Program-made: the position numbers and the translations under genes
Shown here: one piece after another, positions 11,430 through 24,423 of the stretch
Position numbering within the stretch: the stretch's first letter is position 1
Layout: each line of letters opens with the position of its first letter
NCBI GenBank assembly: GCA_030407315.1
Contig: JALQPE010001900.1
Coordinates: forward strand, 1-64,000
Direction: 5' to 3'
From: Asparagopsis taxiformis
Taxonomy: Eukaryota; Rhodophyta; Florideophyceae; Bonnemaisoniales; Bonnemaisoniaceae
DNA: 64,000 nucleotides
Notes under the pieces: model-generated
What the model was told of the DNA's origin: nothing
What the model saw: only the letters and a program-made list of their open reading frames with translations
The model's database searches: none

Positions 11430-12900
11430 GTAGAGGATAGAACGACGGTGAGTATGCCAGTTTGGAGAGATTGCAGCGAGGGAAGCGTGTGTTTTGCATC
11501 GTACTGTTGTCGTATATGCGATATTGATTCATTAGCCTAATGCATGACTCACGAAGCTTCTGAGAAGCTTCGTGAGTCATGGTTTGCATGTTGTGAACGA
11601 TGGGAGGCCGGTAAGTAAGTGAGTCTTGCGGGTGTGCAATAAGGGATGCATGGGTGTTTAGTCTGACTGTTCTGGTTCATTTTGATGTTGTATAGGTGGT
11701 GCAGGAATGGTGATGAAGGAAGGTAAGTTTCATTGAGCTTAAAGACAGGTTTCGCGATGAAATGGAATGCTTACTACATTTGTTCGTTGCACGATTTGTG
11801 ACTTATTGGTTGTATTGTGTACATGATGCAACGAGATGAAAAGTTTAAGTGCGTTCTGAGGGTATGAAGCGAGGGAAGTGTTTGTTTCGAATTTTACTGT
11901 CGTCTTTTAAGCGATATTTATTTATTGGGAGCTTAGTGAGTCATGGTGCATATTCGCTGAAGGGTGGAAGAGAGGTAAGCGAGCATTTAGGGGGTGCAGT
12001 GAGTGGAATGTGGGTTTTGATTCTGACTGTTGTGGTTGATGTTGATTTTGTGTAGGTGATTCCGGAATGGTGATGACGGAAGATAAGTTACATTGAGCGC
12101 CTAGTTAAGTTGTGCGAAGATATGGAATGCTGACTACATTTGTTTTTTGTGCAATTTTTGACTTATGGTTTGTATTGTGTGCAGGATACAACGAGGATAA
12201 GTAAGTTCTGAGGGTATGCAGCCAGGGAAGCATGGGTTTTCAGTCCGACTGTTGTTGCTGATTTAGATGTTGTGCAGGAGATGCTGTAATGGTGATGACG
12301 GAAGGTAAGTTACATTGGGCGCCCAGTCCGGTAGTGCGAAGATGCGGAATGCTGACTTCATTTGTTGGTTGTGAGATTTGCGACTTTTGGTCTGTACTAA
12401 AGTAGTGACTATGGTGTGTAGAATGAAACGAGGGTTAGTGAGTTCTGAGGGTATGCATCGAGGGAAGTGTTTGTTTCGAATCTGACTATTGCAGTTGATG
12501 CGATATTTATTCATTGAAAGCTTATCCAGTCATGGCGTGTTTTGAGTGGAGGATGGAGCGAAGGTAGGTTCGGAAGTTTTGAGAGTATGCTGAGAGGGAC
12601 ATGCGGGTTTTGAGTCCGACTGTTTTTGTTGATTTCGATTTTGTGTAGGTGATGCAGGAATGGTGATGACGGAAGGTAAGTTTCATTGAGCGTTAAGATG
12701 TGTTTGCGAAGATATGGATAGCTGACTACGTTTATTCATTACAAGATTTTTGCATCATGGTTTTTACTGTGTGTAGGGTGGAAGGGGGTAGGTAAGCGAG
12801 TTTCTAGGATATCTGGCGGGGGAAACGTTGCTTTTGAATCTGACAGTTGAGGTTGATTTTATGTATGTGGTGCAGCAGTGGTGAAGCAGGAACGGTAGGA
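11430..12900 (+). repeat. Array of exon-like 27-mers with splice-site motifs
   Basis: A 27-base block related to GTGATGCAGGAATGG (continuing ..TGATGACGGAAG) occurs at 11696-11722, 12056-12082, 12278-12304 and 12649-12675. Before each lies a CTGAC (branch-point-like), a T-rich tract and TATAG, TGTAG or GCAG. After three of the four comes GTAAGT; the second has ATAAGT. Between them alternate a shorter block of about 12-16 bases with its own upstream CTGAC, T-rich tract and AG, and a downstream GTAAG/GTGAG-type motif (near 11435, 12190, 12418, 12780). Spacing is roughly 90-110 bp, as for short introns. It could be a real gene of micro-exons or a satellite derived from one exon-intron pair. The array repeats in units 2 and 3. 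Confidence 0.5.
11543..11581. repeat. 39-bp palindrome in the exon-like array
   Basis: Two 19-base arms (CATGACTCACGAAGCTTCT and its complement) around a single G. The related sequence near 11939 (GTGAGTCATGG) has only one arm. The same palindrome is present in units 2 and 3. Confidence 0.9.
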
Positions 12901-13228
12901 TTCGAGGAGAGTGAAGAAAGGATTTGGGATGATGGGAAATGAAGATGTGAGGTGTCTTTTGGAAGTGTATATTTTCGGGCATACGATAGAAGTGAGAGTG
13001 GGCTCCAAATCAGTACGATTTTTCTGACCATATTCGTGTTTAATTTCTTGATGATTCGATGGGAAGAGGTGTTGTTAAGGAAAGCAGGGATGGTATTCGG
13101 AAGGAGCAGATGTTTTCTTATCTAGGCCGTGAGGATCCGTGAAGTATGCGCAGATAGTGGTGCATGGCGTTCCGATGGTAGGGAGCATGCGATTCTGGGG
13201 GAGACGGGTGATCGACGATATGCTGACA

Positions 13229-13364
13229 GGTATTTTGTATTCTGGCTGGATAGGTATTTCATATTCTGGCTGGATACATATTCCGTATTCTGACCGGATA
13301 CGTATTTCCTATTCTAACCGGGTATTTATTTCCTATTCTGACCAGATATGTATTTCCTATTTTA
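13229..13364. repeat. 24-bp minisatellite, about 5.5 copies
   Basis: Repeated TATTCTGGCTGGATAGG-type units, start to start 24 bp (13238, 13262 and on). Because 24 is divisible by three, an 85-codon frame (13139-13396) stays open through it, but the frame has no other support as a gene. Confidence 0.8.
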
Positions 13365-13488
13365 GAGAGACGTATTGTATACCAGCAGTTTCGTAAATGA
13401 GAGAATAAAATACGGTCCGATATGGGCCCTGAATTTACCTTCCGCTGTAATTTCTTCCCTCCCGGTTTTCGCTGATATATTGTATACT

Positions 13489-13660
13489 GGATGTCGGGTC
13501 CTAGTATTCCGCCAAACGTACTAGAGAAAGTGGATGTCGGGCCCTAGTATTCCGCCATATGTACTAGAGAAAGTGGATGTCGGGCCCTAGTATTCCGCCA
13601 TATGTACTAGAGAAAGTGGATGTCGGGCCCTAGTATTCCGCCATATGTACTAGAGAAAGT
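13489..13660. repeat. 43-bp minisatellite, four copies
   Basis: Units start GGATGTCGGG and contain CTAGTATTCCGCC and TACTAGAG; starts at 13489, 13532, 13575 and 13618. It runs into a terminus copy with GGACGTCCGCGTCC. Present again in units 2 and 3. Confidence 0.9.
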
Positions 13661-13791
13661 GGACGTCCGCATCCAAAAAATTTTTATTTTTTTTGGACGC
13701 GGACGTTCATTTGTTCTAGTAAATCTCGGGGCCGACTAGGACCCGTACTAGAGAGACTGGACGTCCGCGTCCACTTCCGAAAACACAGACG

Positions 13792-16700
13792 TTTGTAGTA
13801 GCGCACAAAATGTCCAGTTATTGAGCTCCAGGGTCTCACCGTTCAACCAAATTCCAACGGTCACATCTTGCTGATGCCGGTACTTCGGCTGAGCAGTCTT
13901 CATCAGTCGAAATTGAACGATATTCGGAAATGGTTCCGTGGGGAACGGGCCTACAACTCCCGAAACTTTCATGCAGAACAGTGCATCGTATCGTCAGTTG
14001 CCGAGAAGAGCACGGGAATGATCGCAGTATAAATAGCGTGATTGAGATACAATCAGAAAGTGACAGTGGCCATCTTCCGCTTTGCTGCGCCCTCCGTATA
14101 AACAGGCAATGTCCATTGTCGTTGGCTATGCTTAACCGCAGATTTGTATCTCAGCACTCATCCAGCTTCTGCGGATAGAACACAGTATTGATAATCATTC
14201 CACACTTCCCATTCATACGGAATCGCTCCACAAAAACATCAACTCCTTCGTGGTTTACTTCCTAGCCGTAAATTCTGGTGACAGAATCACCATTTCAATC
14301 CTCGCATTCTGCATCACACATATCATCTTACGCAGTGCGTGCTGCCCAGATCGTTATTCGGCCCTATCCAGAAACACTTTCAGGCCTTGTGCAACCAGTA
14401 GATCTGAAATGGAAATGGACGTCCGGTGAATGACCGGCACAATTGCATTGCTGGCGAGCCCAGGAATTCTAAAATTTCAGTCAGAAAAAAATTGCAAAAA
14501 TACATCGATTTGGGCGGTCGAAAGTGCCGTACGGCACACCCCCATCTCAAAAACATGTTCACATGTGCATGTTTTTGAGAATAGCCCAAAAAATAAAGCA
14601 ATTCAGGACGTCCACCGGACATAGGCTCGATTCTAATATGGCCACAACGGCCCCAGAAGCTACCAAGCGCCCCGAGCGGCCCCTCCTCACTCACCCACTC
14701 ACGCCCATCTTGCAGAAACGTTCCTGCTGGCCTCATCCATGCCTTCACATCCACATCATCATCCTCTGCTGAGCTGTTCAACTTGGACATTTACTGGAAG
14801 TACTCGTTGTCTTCGACGTCCACCAATGCAGGACAACACCATGAATACTACACCCACCGTGGAGCTCAGTTATCAGTGGTGGGCGTCCTATAAATGAATG
14901 CTACAGAACCATTGCCCCGAGCCCTCCAATTTGGACGCTCAGCCAACAGCGATTAATGCTCTACCTCCTTGGTCGTTCTCCGATGCATGTAAATGCGTCA
15001 AAGTACGACCGATGGGGCAGTCCAAACGTTTTGTACCAGTGCACGCCTAGGGATACCACAATGTTCGTCATACACACACAAACACACAAACAACCACGCA
15101 CTGCTGCACCCATCTGTCGCATGCGTCAGTGATGTGCTGCAGTGTGTATGCGCCGTGCGGTAGCAAAATTTCCATGCTTGCAGCCATTGACATCCAGACA
15201 TCCAGCTGCCTACCAGGGAACTTCCATAATCGGCTGCAAACGGCTTGAAGCCGTTTGCAGCCGATTCCCATTTTCGGAATGGTATCTCGGTGCTCTCATC
15301 ACTTGCTTAGTTGCTGCGATGCAAGCAAATGTGCAGCACTCGCCTAGCTTGAAATGGACGTCCAGTGGAAGTCCGGCTCGATTGCATTGCTGGCCAGCGC
15401 TGAGATTCTAAAATGTTCGGCTGAAAAATAGCTGCAAAACTGTATCCATGCGCAATATTCGACCAACCTGAAATGGACGTCCGGTGGATGTCCAGCTCAA
15501 TTGCATTGCTGGTCAGCCCAGAAATTCTAAAATTTCAGTCAGAAAAAAAATTGCAAAATTATATCGATTTGAGCGTTCGAAAGTGCCGTACGGCACACCC
15601 CCATCTCAAAAACATGTTCACATGTGCATGTTTTTGAGAATAGCCCAAATTTTAATTCAAATCAAGGTGTCTAATTTGGCCACAACGGCCCCAGGAACCG
15701 GCCGCCGCCCCGAGTGGGGCCATCGCTGGCTTCTGTAAGCACCAACTGTAAGCAAAGCCACGTCTCACGAAGGGTCGATTCCAGGCTCAGGCTCAATACG
15801 CCAGGGCCAAGTCATAGTCCTTGTTTCGGCATGCTCCCACCCTACTCTCTCACGACAAACACTACTCACCCATCATGCTGCACATACTATGTGCACTTCA
15901 TATGAGCTGTAGACCCGCCTGCGTGGTTGCTGTAATGCGTGGATGTGAGCAGCACACGAACAACCGAAAATGGACGTCCAGTGGATGTCCGGCTCAATTG
16001 CATTGCTGGCCAGCCCAGAAATTCTAAAATTTCCGAAAATCAATTTGGTGGCCCATCATCTCCCGTGCAGAAAACTCTCGCACTCATTTCTGATATACTT
16101 TTGGACGTGTTTCTCACTTTTATGCATCAGGAAAGGTGTTACAGAAAATTGGGACTACGCTACTTGTGAGCCGCGTCGTTTGAGATAGCGAGTAGAGTTT
16201 GTTGTATAGTATTTATGTTATATTCTAAATGTGCGTTCGAGACCTGGTTTGTAATATTCTCGTGGTTTTGTGGGTACCAGTTTTGTGCTCACTTCTGGCA
16301 GCTCAATGGTGGAATGTACCTGAGCGATCAATCATCACCTACTGCTAGGTCGCACAGTTTGCTGGCAACGTGTGCATGGAATGACGAATGAACGCCGTGG
16401 GAGATGGATTTTCAGTTAGTTCATTTGAAATAATAAAATTTTATTAATTGCGAACTTTATGGAATAAGTTTGTGCCTTACAGTGGATATTACAGGGATCA
16501 TGTAAGGGAAGCAAATGGATTGTCATATATATAATTATACTATTTCGATGTTCTCGATCCGGATCTCATTATTCGGGAGTTCAGAGACCATGGCTCGGGC
16601 CATTCTTAATCTCAATACCAGCGATGATATGGAGTATGCACAGCAGGACTTAAGCTGACGTCGAATGCTGTCCAGTCGACGTCGCAGGCTCCACTTCTCC

Positions 16701-19107
16701 GCCATCACTGACTGAGGTTCTTTGGCCGTGTTTCGTTTGTTTGGTGTAGAGGATAGAACGACGGTGAGTATGCCAGTTTGGAGAGATTGCAGCGAGGGAA
16801 GCGTGTGTTTTGCATCGTACTGTTGTCGTATATGCGATATTGATTCATTAGCCTAATGCATGACTCACGAAGCTTCTGAGAAGCTTCGTGAGTCATGGTT
16901 TGCATGTTGTGAACGATGGGAGGCCGGTAAGTAAGTGAGTCTTGCGGGTGTGCAATAAGGGATGCATGGGTGTTTAGTCTGACTGTTCTGGTTCATTTTG
17001 ATGTTGTATAGGTGGTGCAGGAATGGTGATGAAGGAAGGTAAGTTTCATTGAGCTTAAAGACAGGTTTCGCGATGAAATGGAATGCTTACTACATTTGTT
17101 CGTTGCACGATTTGTGACTTATTGGTTGTATTGTGTACATGATGCAACGAGATGAAAAGTTTAAGTGCGTTCTGAGGGTATGAAGCGAGGGAAGTGTTTG
17201 TTTCGAATTTTACTGTCGTCTTTTAAGCGATATTTATTTATTGGGAGCTTAGTGAGTCATGGTGCATATTCGCTGAAGGGTGGAAGAGAGGTAAGCGAGC
17301 ATTTAGGGGGTGCAGTGAGTGGAATGTGGGTTTTGATTCTGACTGTTGTGGTTGATGTTGATTTTGTGTAGGTGATTCCGGAATGGTGATGACGGAAGAT
17401 AAGTTACATTGAGCGCCTAGTTAAGTTGTGCGAAGATATGGAATGCTGACTACATTTGTTTTTTGTGCAATTTTTGACTTATGGTTTGTATTGTGTGCAG
17501 GATACAACGAGGATAAGTAAGTTCTGAGGGTATGCAGCCAGGGAAGCATGGGTTTTCAGTCCGACTGTTGTTGCTGATTTAGATGTTGTGCAGGAGATGC
17601 TGTAATGGTGATGACGGAAGGTAAGTTACATTGGGCGCCCAGTCCGGTAGTGCGAAGATGCGGAATGCTGACTTCATTTGTTGGTTGTGAGATTTGCGAC
17701 TTTTGGTCTGTACTAAAGTAGTGACTATGGTGTGTAGAATGAAACGAGGGTTAGTGAGTTCTGAGGGTATGCATCGAGGGAAGTGTTTGTTTCGAATCTG
17801 ACTATTGCAGTTGATGCGATATTTATTCATTGAAAGCTTATCCAGTCATGGCGTGTTTTGAGTGGAGGATGGAGCGAAGGTAGGTTCGGAAGTTTTGAGA
17901 GTATGCTGAGAGGGACATGCGGGTTTTGAGTCCGACTGTTTTTGTTGATTTCGATTTTGTGTAGGTGATGCAGGAATGGTGATGACGGAAGGTAAGTTTC
18001 ATTGAGCGTTAAGATGTGTTTGCGAAGATATGGATAGCTGACTACGTTTATTCATTACAAGATTTTTGCATCATGGTTTTTACTGTGTGTAGGGTGGAAG
18101 GGGGTAGGTAAGCGAGTTTCTAGGATATCTGGCGGGGGAAACGTTGCTTTTGAATCTGACAGTTGAGGTTGATTTTATGTATGTGGTGCAGCAGTGGTGA
18201 AGCAGGAACGGTAGGATTCGAGGAGAGTGAAGAAAGGATTTGGGATGATGGGAAATGAAGATGTGAGGTGTCTTTTGGAAGTGTATATTTTCGGGCATAC
18301 GATAGAAGTGAGAGTGGGCTCCAAATCAGTACGATTTTTCTGACCATATTCGTGTTTAATTTCTTGATGATTCGATGGGAAGAGGTGTTGTTAAGGAAAG
18401 CAGGGATGGTATTCGGAAGGAGCAGATGTTTTCTTATCTAGGCCGTGAGGATCCGTGAAGTATGCGCAGATAGTGGTGCATGGCGTTCCGATGGTAGGGA
18501 GCATGCGATTCTGGGGGAGACGGGTGATCGACGATATGCTGACAGGTATTTTGTATTCTGGCTGGATAGGTATTTCATATTCTGGCTGGATACATATTCC
18601 GTATTCTGACCGGATACGTATTTCCTATTCTAACCGGGTATTTATTTCCTATTCTGACCAGATATGTATTTCCTATTTTAGAGAGACGTATTGTATACCA
18701 GCAGTTTCGTAAATGAGAGAATAAAATACGGTCCGATATGGGCCCTGAATTTACCTTCCGCTGTAATTTCTTCCCTCCCGGTTTTCGCTGATATATTGTA
18801 TACTGGATGTCGGGTCCTAGTATTCCGCCAAACGTACTAGAGAAAGTGGATGTCGGGCCCTAGTATTCCGCCATATGTACTAGAGAAAGTGGATGTCGGG
18901 CCCTAGTATTCCGCCATATGTACTAGAGAAAGTGGATGTCGGGCCCTAGTATTCCGCCATATGTACTAGAGAAAGTGGACGTCCGCATCCAAAAAATTTT
19001 TATTTTTTTTGGACGCGGACGTTCATTTGTTCTAGTAAATCTCGGGGCCGACTAGGACCCGTACTAGAGAGACTGGACGTCCGCGTCCACTTCCGAAAAC
19101 ACAGACG
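13792..19107. repeat. 5.3-kb unit 2
   Basis: Starts directly after a terminus copy (CACAGACG). The GRDP-type fragment carries TTATTGAGC where unit 1 has TTATAGAGC, which creates a TGA in the gene's frame. Confidence 0.85.
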
Positions 19108-22100
19108 TTTGTAGTAGCGCACAAAATGTCCAGTTATTGAGCTCCAGGGTCTCACCGTTCAACCAAATTCCAACGGTCACATCTTGCTGATGCCGGTACT
19201 TCGGCTGAGCAGTCTTCATCAGTCGAAATTGAACGATATTCGGAAATGGTTCCGTGGGGAACGGGCCTACAACTCCCGAAACTTTCATGCAGAACAGTGC
19301 ATCGTATCGTCAGTTGCCGAGAAGAGCACGGGAATGATCGCAGTATAAATAGCGTGATTGAGATACAATCAGAAAGTGACAGTGGCCATCTTCCGCTTTG
19401 CTGCGCCCTCCGTATAAACAGGCAATGTCCATTGTCGTTGGCTATGCTTAACCGCAGATTTGTATCTCAGCACTCATCCAGCTTCTGCGGATAGAACACA
19501 GTATTGATAATCATTCCACACTTCCCATTCATACGGAATCGCTCCACAAAAACATCAACTCCTTCGTGGTTTACTTCCTAGCCGTAAATTCTGGTGACAG
19601 AATCACCATTTCAATCCTCGCATTCTGCATCACACATATCATCTTACGCAGTGCGTGCTGCCCAGATCGTTATTCGGCCCTATCCAGAAACACTTTCAGG
19701 CCTTGTGCAACCAGTAGATCTGAAATGGAAATGGACGTCCGGTGAATGACCGGCACAATTGCATTGCTGGCGAGCCCAGGAATTCTAAAATTTCAGTCAG
19801 AAAAAAATTGCAAAAATACATCGATTTGGGCGGTCGAAAGTGCCGTACGGCACACCCCCATCTCAAAAACATGTTCACATGTGCATGTTTTTGAGAATAG
19901 CCCAAAAAATAAAGCAATTCAGGACGTCCACCGGACATAGGCTCGATTCTAATATGGCCACAACGGCCCCAGAAGCTACCAAGCGCCCCGAGCGGCCCCT
20001 CCTCACTCACCCACTCACGCCCATCTTGCAGAAACGTTCCTGCTGGCCTCATCCATGCCTTCACATCCACATCATCATCCTCTGCTGAGCTGTTCAACTT
20101 GGACATTTACTGGAAGTACTCGTTGTCTTCGACGTCCACCAATGCAGGACAACACCATGAATACTACACCCACCGTGGAGCTCAGTTATCAGTGGTGGGC
20201 GTCCTATAAATGAATGCTACAGAACCATTGCCCCGAGCCCTCCAATTTGGACGCTCAGCCAACAGCGATTAATGCTCTACCTCCTTGGTCGTTCTCCGAT
20301 GCATGTAAATGCGTCAAAGTACGACCGATGGGGCAGTCCAAACGTTTTGTACCAGTGCACGCCTAGGGATACCACAATGTTCGTCATACACACACAAACA
20401 CACAAACAACCACGCACTGCTGCACCCATCTGTCGCATGCGTCAGTGATGTGCTGCAGTGTGTATGCGCCGTGCGGTAGCAAAATTTCCATGCTTGCAGC
20501 CATTGACATCCAGACATCCAGCTGCCTACCAGGGAACTTCCATAATCGGCTGCAAACGGCTTGAAGCCGTTTGCAGCCGATTCCCATTTTCGGAATGGTA
20601 TCTCGGTGCTCTCATCACTTGCTTAGTTGCTGCGATGCAAGCAAATGTGCAGCACTCGCCTAGCTTGAAATGGACGTCCAGTGGAAGTCCGGCTCGATTG
20701 CATTGCTGGCCAGCGCTGAGATTCTAAAATGTTCGGCTGAAAAATAGCTGCAAAACTGTATCCATGCGCAATATTCGACCAACCTGAAATGGACGTCCGG
20801 TGGATGTCCAGCTCAATTGCATTGCTGGTCAGCCCAGAAATTCTAAAATTTCAGTCAGAAAAAAAATTGCAAAATTATATCGATTTGAGCGTTCGAAAGT
20901 GCCGTACGGCACACCCCCATCTCAAAAACATGTTCACATGTGCATGTTTTTGAGAATAGCCCAAATTTTAATTCAAATCAAGGTGTCTAATTTGGCCACA
21001 ACGGCCCCAGGAACCGGCCGCCGCCCCGAGTGGGGCCATCGCTGGCTTCTGTAAGCACCAACTGTAAGCAAAGCCACGTCTCACGAAGGGTCGATTCCAG
21101 GCTCAGGCTCAATACGCCAGGGCCAAGTCATAGTCCTTGTTTCGGCATGCTCCCACCCTACTCTCTCACGACAAACACTACTCACCCATCATGCTGCACA
21201 TACTATGTGCACTTCATATGAGCTGTAGACCCGCCTGCGTGGTTGCTGTAATGCGTGGATGTGAGCAGCACACGAACAACCGAAAATGGACGTCCAGTGG
21301 ATGTCCGGCTCAATTGCATTGCTGGCCAGCCCAGAAATTCTAAAATTTCCGAAAATCAATTTGGTGGCCCATCATCTCCCGTGCAGAAAACTCTCGCACT
21401 CATTTCTGATATACTTTTGGACGTGTTTCTCACTTTTATGCATCAGGAAAGGTGTTACAGAAAATTGGGACTACGCTACTTGTGAGCCGCGTCGTTTGAG
21501 ATAGCGAGTAGAGTTTGTTGTATAGTATTTATGTTATATTCTAAATGTGCGTTCGAGACCTGGTTTGTAATATTCTCGTGGTTTTGTGGGTACCAGTTTT
21601 GTGCTCACTTCTGGCAGCTCAATGGTGGAATGTACCTGAGCGATCAATCATCACCTACTGCTAGGTCGCACAGTTTGCTGGCAACGTGTGCATGGAATGA
21701 CGAATGAACGCCGTGGGAGATGGATTTTCAGTTAGTTCATTTGAAATAATAAAATTTTATTAATTGCGAACTTTATGGAATAAGTTTGTGCCTTACAGTG
21801 GATATTACAGGGATCATGTAAGGGAAGCAAATGGATTGTCATATATATAATTATACTATTTCGATGTTCTCGATCCGGATCTCATTATTCGGGAGTTCAG
21901 AGACCATGGCTCGGGCCATTCTTAATCTCAATACCAGCGATGATATGGAGTATGCACAGCAGGACTTAAGCTGACGTCGAATGCTGTCCAGTCGACGTCG
22001 CAGGCTCCACTTCTCCGCCATCACTGACTGAGGTTCTTTGGCCGTGTTTCGTTTGTTTGGTGTAGAGGATAGAACGACGGTGAGTATGCCAGTTTGGAGA

Positions 22101-24423
22101 GATTGCAGCGAGGGAAGCGTGTGTTTTGCATCGTACTGTTGTCGTATATGCGATATTGATTCATTAGCCTAATGCATGACTCACGAAGCTTCTGAGAAGC
22201 TTCGTGAGTCATGGTTTGCATGTTGTGAACGATGGGAGGCCGGTAAGTAAGTGAGTCTTGCGGGTGTGCAATAAGGGATGCATGGGTGTTTAGTCTGACT
22301 GTTCTGGTTCATTTTGATGTTGTATAGGTGGTGCAGGAATGGTGATGAAGGAAGGTAAGTTTCATTGAGCTTAAAGACAGGTTTCGCGATGAAATGGAAT
22401 GCTTACTACATTTGTTCGTTGCACGATTTGTGACTTATTGGTTGTATTGTGTACATGATGCAACGAGATGAAAAGTTTAAGTGCGTTCTGAGGGTATGAA
22501 GCGAGGGAAGTGTTTGTTTCGAATTTTACTGTCGTCTTTTAAGCGATATTTATTTATTGGGAGCTTAGTGAGTCATGGTGCATATTCGCTGAAGGGTGGA
22601 AGAGAGGTAAGCGAGCATTTAGGGGGTGCAGTGAGTGGAATGTGGGTTTTGATTCTGACTGTTGTGGTTGATGTTGATTTTGTGTAGGTGATTCCGGAAT
22701 GGTGATGACGGAAGATAAGTTACATTGAGCGCCTAGTTAAGTTGTGCGAAGATATGGAATGCTGACTACATTTGTTTTTTGTGCAATTTTTGACTTATGG
22801 TTTGTATTGTGTGCAGGATACAACGAGGATAAGTAAGTTCTGAGGGTATGCAGCCAGGGAAGCATGGGTTTTCAGTCCGACTGTTGTTGCTGATTTAGAT
22901 GTTGTGCAGGAGATGCTGTAATGGTGATGACGGAAGGTAAGTTACATTGGGCGCCCAGTCCGGTAGTGCGAAGATGCGGAATGCTGACTTCATTTGTTGG
23001 TTGTGAGATTTGCGACTTTTGGTCTGTACTAAAGTAGTGACTATGGTGTGTAGAATGAAACGAGGGTTAGTGAGTTCTGAGGGTATGCATCGAGGGAAGT
23101 GTTTGTTTCGAATCTGACTATTGCAGTTGATGCGATATTTATTCATTGAAAGCTTATCCAGTCATGGCGTGTTTTGAGTGGAGGATGGAGCGAAGGTAGG
23201 TTCGGAAGTTTTGAGAGTATGCTGAGAGGGACATGCGGGTTTTGAGTCCGACTGTTTTTGTTGATTTCGATTTTGTGTAGGTGATGCAGGAATGGTGATG
23301 ACGGAAGGTAAGTTTCATTGAGCGTTAAGATGTGTTTGCGAAGATATGGATAGCTGACTACGTTTATTCATTACAAGATTTTTGCATCATGGTTTTTACT
23401 GTGTGTAGGGTGGAAGGGGGTAGGTAAGCGAGTTTCTAGGATATCTGGCGGGGGAAACGTTGCTTTTGAATCTGACAGTTGAGGTTGATTTTATGTATGT
23501 GGTGCAGCAGTGGTGAAGCAGGAACGGTAGGATTCGAGGAGAGTGAAGAAAGGATTTGGGATGATGGGAAATGAAGATGTGAGGTGTCTTTTGGAAGTGT
23601 ATATTTTCGGGCATACGATAGAAGTGAGAGTGGGCTCCAAATCAGTACGATTTTTCTGACCATATTCGTGTTTAATTTCTTGATGATTCGATGGGAAGAG
23701 GTGTTGTTAAGGAAAGCAGGGATGGTATTCGGAAGGAGCAGATGTTTTCTTATCTAGGCCGTGAGGATCCGTGAAGTATGCGCAGATAGTGGTGCATGGC
23801 GTTCCGATGGTAGGGAGCATGCGATTCTGGGGGAGACGGGTGATCGACGATATGCTGACAGGTATTTTGTATTCTGGCTGGATAGGTATTTCATATTCTG
23901 GCTGGATACATATTCCGTATTCTGACCGGATACGTATTTCCTATTCTAACCGGGTATTTATTTCCTATTCTGACCAGATATGTATTTCCTATTTTAGAGA
24001 GACGTATTGTATACCAGCAGTTTCGTAAATGAGAGAATAAAATACGGTCCGATATGGGCCCTGAATTTACCTTCCGCTGTAATTTCTTCCCTCCCGGTTT
24101 TCGCTGATATATTGTATACTGGATGTCGGGTCCTAGTATTCCGCCAAACGTACTAGAGAAAGTGGATGTCGGGCCCTAGTATTCCGCCATATGTACTAGA
24201 GAAAGTGGATGTCGGGCCCTAGTATTCCGCCATATGTACTAGAGAAAGTGGATGTCGGGCCCTAGTATTCCGCCATATGTACTAGAGAAAGTGGACGTCC
24301 GCATCCAAAAAATTTTTATTTTTTTTGGACGCGGACGTTCATTTGTTCTAGTAAATCTCGGGGCCGACTAGGACCCGTACTAGAGAGACTGGACGTCCGC
24401 GTCCACTTCCGAAAACACAGACG
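19108..24423. repeat. 5.3-kb unit 3
   Basis: No difference from unit 2 was noticed. Such identity over 5.3 kb points to very recent amplification, gene conversion, or an assembly effect. Confidence 0.85.

Larger units (their letters stand above)
8475..13791. repeat. 5.3-kb unit 1
   Basis: First unit, continuous with the GRDP-type gene upstream. It differs from unit 2 by about one base of length: the run after AATTTCCG near 10718 has an additional A and the following GGTTGCCC reads GGTGGCCC in unit 2. Confidence 0.85.
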
